The position numbers were made by a program, and so were the translations under genes. 64,000 bases of DNA. It comes from Bacteroidales bacterium. GTDB lineage: Bacteria; Bacteroidota; Bacteroidia; Bacteroidales; UBA932. The notes beneath the pieces were generated by a model. That model searched no databases. It had not been told where the DNA came from and saw only the letters and a list, made by a program, of their open reading frames with translations. Shown in pieces: positions 59,981 through 64,000 of the stretch; the stretch's first letter is position 1; each line of letters begins with the position of its first letter. The stretch is taken from positions 13,813 to 77,812 of the forward strand of contig JAFTYS010000058.1 of the NCBI GenBank assembly GCA_017461285.1, read 5' to 3'.

Positions 59981-61171
59981 TCATTGCTTCTTGCGTTCAT
60001 ATGCCAGCAGCCTGGCGTCCTCATTCTGCGATTTCTCCTCGTCGTATCTGCGGTCCCATTCACGATAATATTCCAGCTGAGGGTCCTCGAACAGCGACAT
60101 CTGGACCGCATTCTCATGGGTGAGTCTTGAAACGCCGAGACCGACCTGACGGATAGGTGATTCTCCGTCCCAGATGTCTTTCAGCATGGCTCTCGCTTCG
60201 TTCAGGATGACAGCGGTAATATTCGTCGGCTGCGCCATCTGGTGCTGCTTCTGCACTACGGAAAAGTCCCTGTATTTGATGAATACAGACACGCATGATG
60301 TGTGGAAGTCTGCCCTGCGTAGCCTGTGGGCCACGATGCATGCCACATTGAAGAGGGCGCGGTCGATTTCCTTCTCTGTTCCGATGTCATTGGAGAAAGT
60401 CCTTTCCGCGCTGATGCTCTTTGCTTCCTGGACTTCGGTCTCGACAGGTGAGTCGTCGCGTCCGTTGGCGTTTTCATGAAGCTGCTGAGCAAACTTCTTT
60501 CCGACCAGACGGGTCAATGAACCTACGCTTCTTGCAGCCAGATCGCCGATTGTACGGATGCCGTACATCCGCAGCTTCTCTTCGGTCTTCTTGCCGACCC
60601 AGAGCAGCTCCCGCACATCCAACGGCCACATCTTTTCCTGCACTTCCTCCTGCCATAATGTATGGACCTTGTCCGGCTTCTCGAACTCCGAAGCCATCTT
60701 TGCCAGCAACTTGTTCGATCCTATGCCGACATTGACCGTAAACCCGAGAGTGTCCCTTATCTCATTTTTCAGCCTGACAGCCACGTGCACCGGGTCTTCT
60801 CCCCAATTGCGCATGGTCATGTCTATGAAACATTCATCTATGGAAAACTGCTGCAGGACAGGGGAGTATCTGCGGCATATCTCAATGAAGCCCTTGGAAC
60901 ATCTCCCATACCATTCCCAGTCGCCTCTGACCACTATCAGACCTGGACATTTGCGCAGCGCCATGCTGACCGGCTCGGCGGTCCTGATGCCCGCCTTCTT
61001 CGCCGGGATGGACGCAGCCGTAACGATGCTGCGCCTGTCGTTCGGGTCGCCGGATATCACGGAAGGTACAAGACGGATGTCCTGATGCCCGTCCTGCATG
61101 AGCTGCACAGCGGTCCAGCTTAGGAAAGCCGAATTGACGTCGATATGGAATATGACTCTCCTGCGTCCCAT
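59981..61171 (-). CDS. dinB: Y-family DNA polymerase IV (DinB)
   Basis: A 396-aa translesion polymerase. The palm begins VIFHIDVNSAFLSWTAVQL (metal-binding Asp), the second site is FSIDECFIDMT, and the helix-hairpin-helix region is ELLWVGKKTEEKLRMYGIRTIGDLA. The little-finger domain closes with VGLGVSRLTHE. The C-terminal QMSLFEDPQL contains a beta-clamp-binding QxSLF motif. The start ATG shares one base with the DUF2461 stop (TAATG). It is the last gene of the umuD-umuC-DUF2461-dinB run. Confidence 0.93.
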   Translation of the reverse strand: MGRRRVIFHIDVNSAFLSWTAVQLMQDGHQDIRLVPSVISGDPNDRRSIVTAASIPAKKAGIRTAEPVSMALRKCPGLIVVRGDWEWYGRCSKGFIEICRRYSPVLQQFSIDECFIDMTMRNWGEDPVHVAVRLKNEIRDTLGFTVNVGIGSNKLLAKMASEFEKPDKVHTLWQEEVQEKMWPLDVRELLWVGKKTEEKLRMYGIRTIGDLAARSVGSLTRLVGKKFAQQLHENANGRDDSPVETEVQEAKSISAERTFSNDIGTEKEIDRALFNVACIVAHRLRRADFHTSCVSVFIKYRDFSVVQKQHQMAQPTNITAVILNEARAMLKDIWDGESPIRQVGLGVSRLTHENAVQMSLFEDPQLEYYREWDRRYDEEKSQNEDARLLAYERKKQ

Positions 61172-61845
61172 TATATGAGTTCTTCCCTTGAAAATTCTAT
61201 CGCTCTGTTGACATAGTCCAGGAAAGGCTTTGCGCTCTTGAATACCTCACATATATGGTCTGTGTCTGGATTTCTGTCATCAAAAGTTCCGGAAAGGCAA
61301 AAGTTTTTCAGTCTGATGTACTCTATGTACGGACCCTCTGCGTCGAAGCCCAGCGGAGCGCGCTTCAGCTTCTGGTCCTGATCCAGCGACAGGGAAGGGT
61401 GGAGTCCCTTGATGATCCTGTCGAAGTCTCCGCCTCCGAGCTCTATGTCTTCGCGGATGATCTTCAGGACCTTAGGCTCCGTGTAATAGTTTCCTGCAGC
61501 CAGGAAACTTCTGCACGGATAGTCTTCCGAAGAACCGGTACCGATATGAAAATAGTAGCCGCTGTAGCCTGATTTGCGGCCTTCACGGGCGATAAATGCT
61601 CCGAAATGCGTCTTGTACGGCAGGCCATCCTTGGAGAATCGCATGTCCTTGTATATGCGGTATGTGCAGTCATTGACCCCTATGCCCTTTATCGACGGGT
61701 CGAAAGCGGAAATGCCTTCCAGCAGCTTCTCCACGATAGAATAGAAATGCGAACGAGCCTCAAGGTACTCGTTCTTGTGGCTGTCAAACCACTGCTTGTT
61801 GTTGTTCGCCTCCAGCTTCCGGAGGAAATCCATAATCGTTTCCAT
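61171..61845 (-). CDS. DUF2461 protein
   Basis: A 224-aa protein. METIMDFLRKLEANNNKQWF, followed by HKNEYLEARSHF, CTYRIYKDMRFSKDGLPYKTHFGAFIAR and YFHIGTGSSEDYPC, is the DUF2461 (TIGR02453) signature. The function is unknown. The ATG at 61845, eight bases after the umuC stop, was preferred to one at 61887 inside umuC. Its place between two Y-family polymerase genes suggests, without proof, a link to DNA damage tolerance. Confidence 0.9.
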   Translation of the reverse strand: METIMDFLRKLEANNNKQWFDSHKNEYLEARSHFYSIVEKLLEGISAFDPSIKGIGVNDCTYRIYKDMRFSKDGLPYKTHFGAFIAREGRKSGYSGYYFHIGTGSSEDYPCRSFLAAGNYYTEPKVLKIIREDIELGGGDFDRIIKGLHPSLSLDQDQKLKRAPLGFDAEGPYIEYIRLKNFCLSGTFDDRNPDTDHICEVFKSAKPFLDYVNRAIEFSREELI

Positions 61846-61853
61846 ATCAGGCG

Positions 61854-63119
61854 TTATTTGATTGATACCTTTGGGAGGTCGCTCCAACGGGTGGTGTAGT
61901 GGGGCGACTGGTTTTCGCTCATGCTTTTTATGCGGCCGCTTCCCTGGACAGCCAGCTTCAGGGTGCCTTCGCCGTATGTGCTGTTTATCAGGTCGAGAGC
62001 TGAAGTTATCTTATGCTCACGCTCCATCGCTTCGGTGTCCTCGAAGAGTGAACGGACCATCTCGCACTCGTCCATTATGCCTGTGGCTATTACTCCGGCC
62101 TTCTTGTAGCCGTATCCGCTGCGGAAGAGTTCTTCTGCGGCTGATATCGCGCTGCAGATGATCTTTCTCTGGTCCGCGGTCGGGGTGGTAAATGTTGCCA
62201 AAGCGCTGGCGTGGGTCTGCGGGAGGTTCTCCTTGAATCGGTTGGTGTAGGCAAAGACGGTGATTTCGCTTGTCACCGAGTTCTGTCTGCGCAGCTTTTC
62301 GGCAACTGTCGAGGCAAAGTTTGCAATCTGTTCCTGCAGCTCCTTCAGGTCATATATCTCCGAAGAAAAGCTTCGAGAAACGCAGATGGACTGCCTGGCT
62401 TCGAAACCGTCCTCGAACTCTATGCAGGGGATGCCCTGGAGCTCCTTCCATGTCCTTACGCCTGTGATCCCCATCATCTTCCGTACGGCGGATTCAGGTA
62501 GCATGGTGAAATCATATGCTGTCTTTATGTATCTTGCCTGAAGCTTTGCCGCTGACCTTCTTCCGATGCCCCAGACGTCCTCGATGGGGTATTTGCGCAG
62601 AACTTTCTCTATGTCCTGAGGCCTGTGCATGTAGCATCCTCCGCGAAGTTTCGGATACTGCTTGCAGAGTTTCGAGGCAATTTTCGCCAAGGTCTTTGTC
62701 GGTGCGATTCCTACAGATACCGGAATGGAAGTCAGCTTCCTGCATCTTGCGGAGATTTCCTTTGCATATGAATCGAAATCAATATGTTCCATTCCCCGAA
62801 GATCAAGAAACGCCTCGTCTATGGAATAGACTTCTACGGAAGGAGCATATTCCTCAAGCACCCACCTGACTCTCCGGGACATGTCTCCGTATAGAGCCAT
62901 GTTGCCGGAGAAGACGGCTACGCCATGCTTCTCGATCAGATTCCTGATCTTGAAGTATGGAGCTCCCATCTTTATGCCGAGAGCCTTCGCCTCATTGCTG
63001 CGTGCTATCGCGCAGCCGTCATTGCTTGAAAGCACGATGACGGGCTTTCCCTGCAGGTCGGGTCTGAAGACCCTCTCGCAGGAAGCGAAGAAATTGTTGC
63101 AGTCGGCAAGGGCGAACAT
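61854..63119 (-). CDS. umuC: Y-family DNA polymerase V catalytic subunit (UmuC)
   Basis: A 421-aa polymerase. ALADCNNFFASCERVFRPDL opens the palm, YSIDEAFLDLRG carries the catalytic acids, and VWGIGRRSAAKLQARYIKTAYDF is the helix-hairpin-helix part. The C-terminal DUF4113 domain (KKAGVIATGIMDECEMV; GTLKLAVQGSG) is the diagnostic UmuC end. Length is normal (about 420). It starts seven bases after the umuD stop, so it should be translated with it and controlled by the same damage-responsive signal. No LexA box was recognised. Confidence 0.94.
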   Translation of the reverse strand: MFALADCNNFFASCERVFRPDLQGKPVIVLSSNDGCAIARSNEAKALGIKMGAPYFKIRNLIEKHGVAVFSGNMALYGDMSRRVRWVLEEYAPSVEVYSIDEAFLDLRGMEHIDFDSYAKEISARCRKLTSIPVSVGIAPTKTLAKIASKLCKQYPKLRGGCYMHRPQDIEKVLRKYPIEDVWGIGRRSAAKLQARYIKTAYDFTMLPESAVRKMMGITGVRTWKELQGIPCIEFEDGFEARQSICVSRSFSSEIYDLKELQEQIANFASTVAEKLRRQNSVTSEITVFAYTNRFKENLPQTHASALATFTTPTADQRKIICSAISAAEELFRSGYGYKKAGVIATGIMDECEMVRSLFEDTEAMEREHKITSALDLINSTYGEGTLKLAVQGSGRIKSMSENQSPHYTTRWSDLPKVSIK

Positions 63120-63125
63120 TCTTAT

Positions 63126-63554
63126 CTACATCTTCTTGATTACCCAGGTCACGACTCCCCAGATGAGGAAATTGTTCTCCTGAGTTATAATTATCGGCCT
63201 GTATGCCGTGTTATGCTCGTTTGCTGGCATGAGACGGAGGCTGTCATTGCCGATCTCGACTCTTTTGACCGTGTATTCGCCGTCGATATAACATACGGCC
63301 TTGCAGTTGTTGTACGGGTCTATGCTGCGGTCCACAATTATTATGTCGCCCTCATCCATTCCGGAATCGACCATGGACACTCCGTCGACTCTGAAGAAGA
63401 AGGTCGACGCCTTGTGCCTGACCAGAAGCCTGATGAGGTCCAGCTTTTCGTGGATGTTCTCCGCAGGAGAGGGGAAACCGGCCTTTACGTCGCCTAGCAG
63501 TCCTCCCTCGAAGGCCGCTTCTTCGTCTATGCTGTGTGGTATGAATCCGTCCAT
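63126..63554 (-). CDS. umuD: UmuD-like S24 peptidase
   Basis: A 142-aa self-cleaving partner of UmuC. The cleavage site is KAGFPSPAENIHE (between Ala and Gly), the catalytic Ser is in RVDGVSMVDSGMDEGD, and the Lys in YTVKRVEIG. It lacks a DNA-binding domain, so it is UmuD rather than LexA. RecA-assisted cleavage would yield the active UmuD' form. It lies three bases after the broken patatin gene, so its promoter must be inside or before that remnant. Confidence 0.93.
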   Translation of the reverse strand: MDGFIPHSIDEEAAFEGGLLGDVKAGFPSPAENIHEKLDLIRLLVRHKASTFFFRVDGVSMVDSGMDEGDIIIVDRSIDPYNNCKAVCYIDGEYTVKRVEIGNDSLRLMPANEHNTAYRPIIITQENNFLIWGVVTWVIKKM

Positions 63555-63557
63555 TGT

Positions 63558-63952
63558 CTACAATCTGTTTATGAGCTTTTCCGCTATGTCGTATCCTTCC
63601 TGATACAGTGCCCGAAGCTTGTCCGTATCCTTTTCCATACGTCCGACTTCCACCGGCCTTTCGGGACGTATCACAATAATCCTGCCTTCGTCCTCCATCT
63701 TCTCAATCATGTCCATGGTCCTGTTATAGACTGCATTACGTTCTGACAGAGCCTTCTGAAGCAGAGGATATTTCCGGTAGAAGACCTTTGAGAAGGGCAT
63801 GGTGCTGTCCTTCTTCCGGTACCCTCTGTTGCGGGTAAGTATCACCACCTGTCTTTCATGTGGTCCATGAAACAGTCAAGAACTCCGCAGGTGAATACCC
63901 CGCGGAGCCCTCCTCCTTCGAGGACAAGTGCCGTATTTTCTATCCTGCCCAA
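63558..63952 (-). pseudogene. Patatin-like phospholipase, internal deletion and frameshift
   Basis: Two pieces of one family protein abut. From a TTG at 63952, the frame reads IENTALVLEGGGLRGVFTCG then VLDCFMDHM and hits TGA at 63842-63844. From about 63848, another frame reads VILTRNRGYRKKD and continues to RIIVIRPERPVEVGRMEKD at the end of the family. The oxyanion GGGLRG part is kept. The region with the catalytic GxSxG and the Asp, about 150 residues, is missing. A hydrolase cannot be made. The remnant forms the 5' neighbour of umuD. A sequencing error would not explain so large a loss. Confidence 0.8.
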
Positions 63953-64000
63953 CTATTCTACAGAAAGATATTCTTCGACAAAGTCTATCAGGTTCTGAAG
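63953..64000 (-). CDS. C-terminal end of an unidentified protein (partial)
   Basis: The minus strand enters the window in frame and gives LQNLIDFVEEYLSVE followed by TAG. The fragment is too short to name a family. Its stop codon is directly followed by the TTG at which the patatin remnant begins. Confidence 0.4.
   Translation of the reverse strand, partial: LQNLIDFVEEYLSVE

Noticed and set aside
60196..60211. CTTCGTTCAGGATGAC inside dinB, 15 of 16 bases identical to part of the palindromic repeat
   Set aside because: It lies in an uninterrupted dinB frame, in a place where the family tolerates the encoded ILNEAR-type helix, and the rest of the repeat is absent. Chance similarity is more likely than an insertion.
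1..64000. tRNA, rRNA, CRISPR arrays, complete insertion sequences
   Set aside because: No T-loop-like tRNA signatures, rRNA cores, regularly spaced direct repeats or transposase genes were found when reading both strands by eye; a tRNAscan or CRISPR search could confirm.

Overview
The window looks like chromosomal DNA of a Bacteroidales bacterium (Bacteroidota), probably a gut lineage; the genus cannot be fixed from sequence alone. The case rests on Bacteroidota-type promoters (TAnnTTTG -7 boxes, in a few cases with a TTTG/TTG -33 box), weak Shine-Dalgarno use, and a characteristic gene set: a glsA/glsB glycine-lipid pair, many secreted lipoproteins, GH53 and GH84 enzymes, a choloylglycine-hydrolase-family protein, DUF1593, DUF2147, DUF4332 and DUF4250 proteins. 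About 62 protein genes are tightly packed, often overlapping by 1-20 bases. I found no rRNA, tRNA, CRISPR array, complete insertion sequence or prophage, and no gene-free stretch above about 290 bases.

Layout. 1-8.6 kb: end of a GIY-YIG nuclease gene with an attached repeat, dihydrolipoyl dehydrogenase, an endo-galactanase lipoprotein, an AraC regulator, a flavodiiron protein, an exported nitroreductase, a DUF1593 protein and a methyltransferase. 8.6-11.8 kb: an amino-acid permease followed by glsA and glsB. 11.9-18.7 kb: ferritin, NhaA, TrmO, a formate/nitrite-type channel, DUF2147, a GH84 enzyme and TrpS. 19.2-25.1 kb: a five-gene overlapping surface-polysaccharide cluster (flippase, FrhB-like iron-sulfur protein, pyruvyl transferase, two glycosyltransferases). 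25.1-31.1 kb: housekeeping genes (esterase, RluA, HsdR_N orphan, CCA-adding enzyme, Xer recombinase, HPF, HolA). 31.1-37 kb: an ABC exporter, a 5'-nucleotidase split over two genes in reversed domain order, MntP and a THUMP-like methyltransferase. 37-46.2 kb: DUF4332, an exported choloylglycine hydrolase, a YfcC transporter, a LytTR regulator with operator-like repeats, a deoxynucleoside kinase, GdhA and a large tandem AAA protein. 46.2-54.4 kb: an outer-membrane barrel, an acyltransferase, a BASS symporter, then ResB-CcsA-triheme cytochrome c peroxidase and a dicarboxylate symporter. 54.4-64 kb: a clpS-clpA-aat N-degron operon, a protein with a possible three-way-junction RNA leader, an apparent nucleoside-deoxyribosyltransferase-like/AlaX-like fusion, and a umuD-umuC-DUF2461-dinB translesion cassette behind a deleted patatin gene.

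The most unusual non-coding signal is a pair of about 100-base elements (5616-5713 and 33435-33534). They share a GC-rich core that can fold as two hairpins closed by a GGTGAC/GTCACC stem. Each core sits inside a long outer stem whose two arms pair with each other but differ completely between the two sites. I know no family that matches; it may be a small mobile or structured-RNA element lodged in pre-existing hairpins. Other points of interest are the GIY-YIG gene abutting a dispersed palindromic repeat, the structured leader at 58407-58495, and helically phased GTGACTA repeats at the LytTR gene. All protein functions are assigned from motifs read by eye, without database searches.
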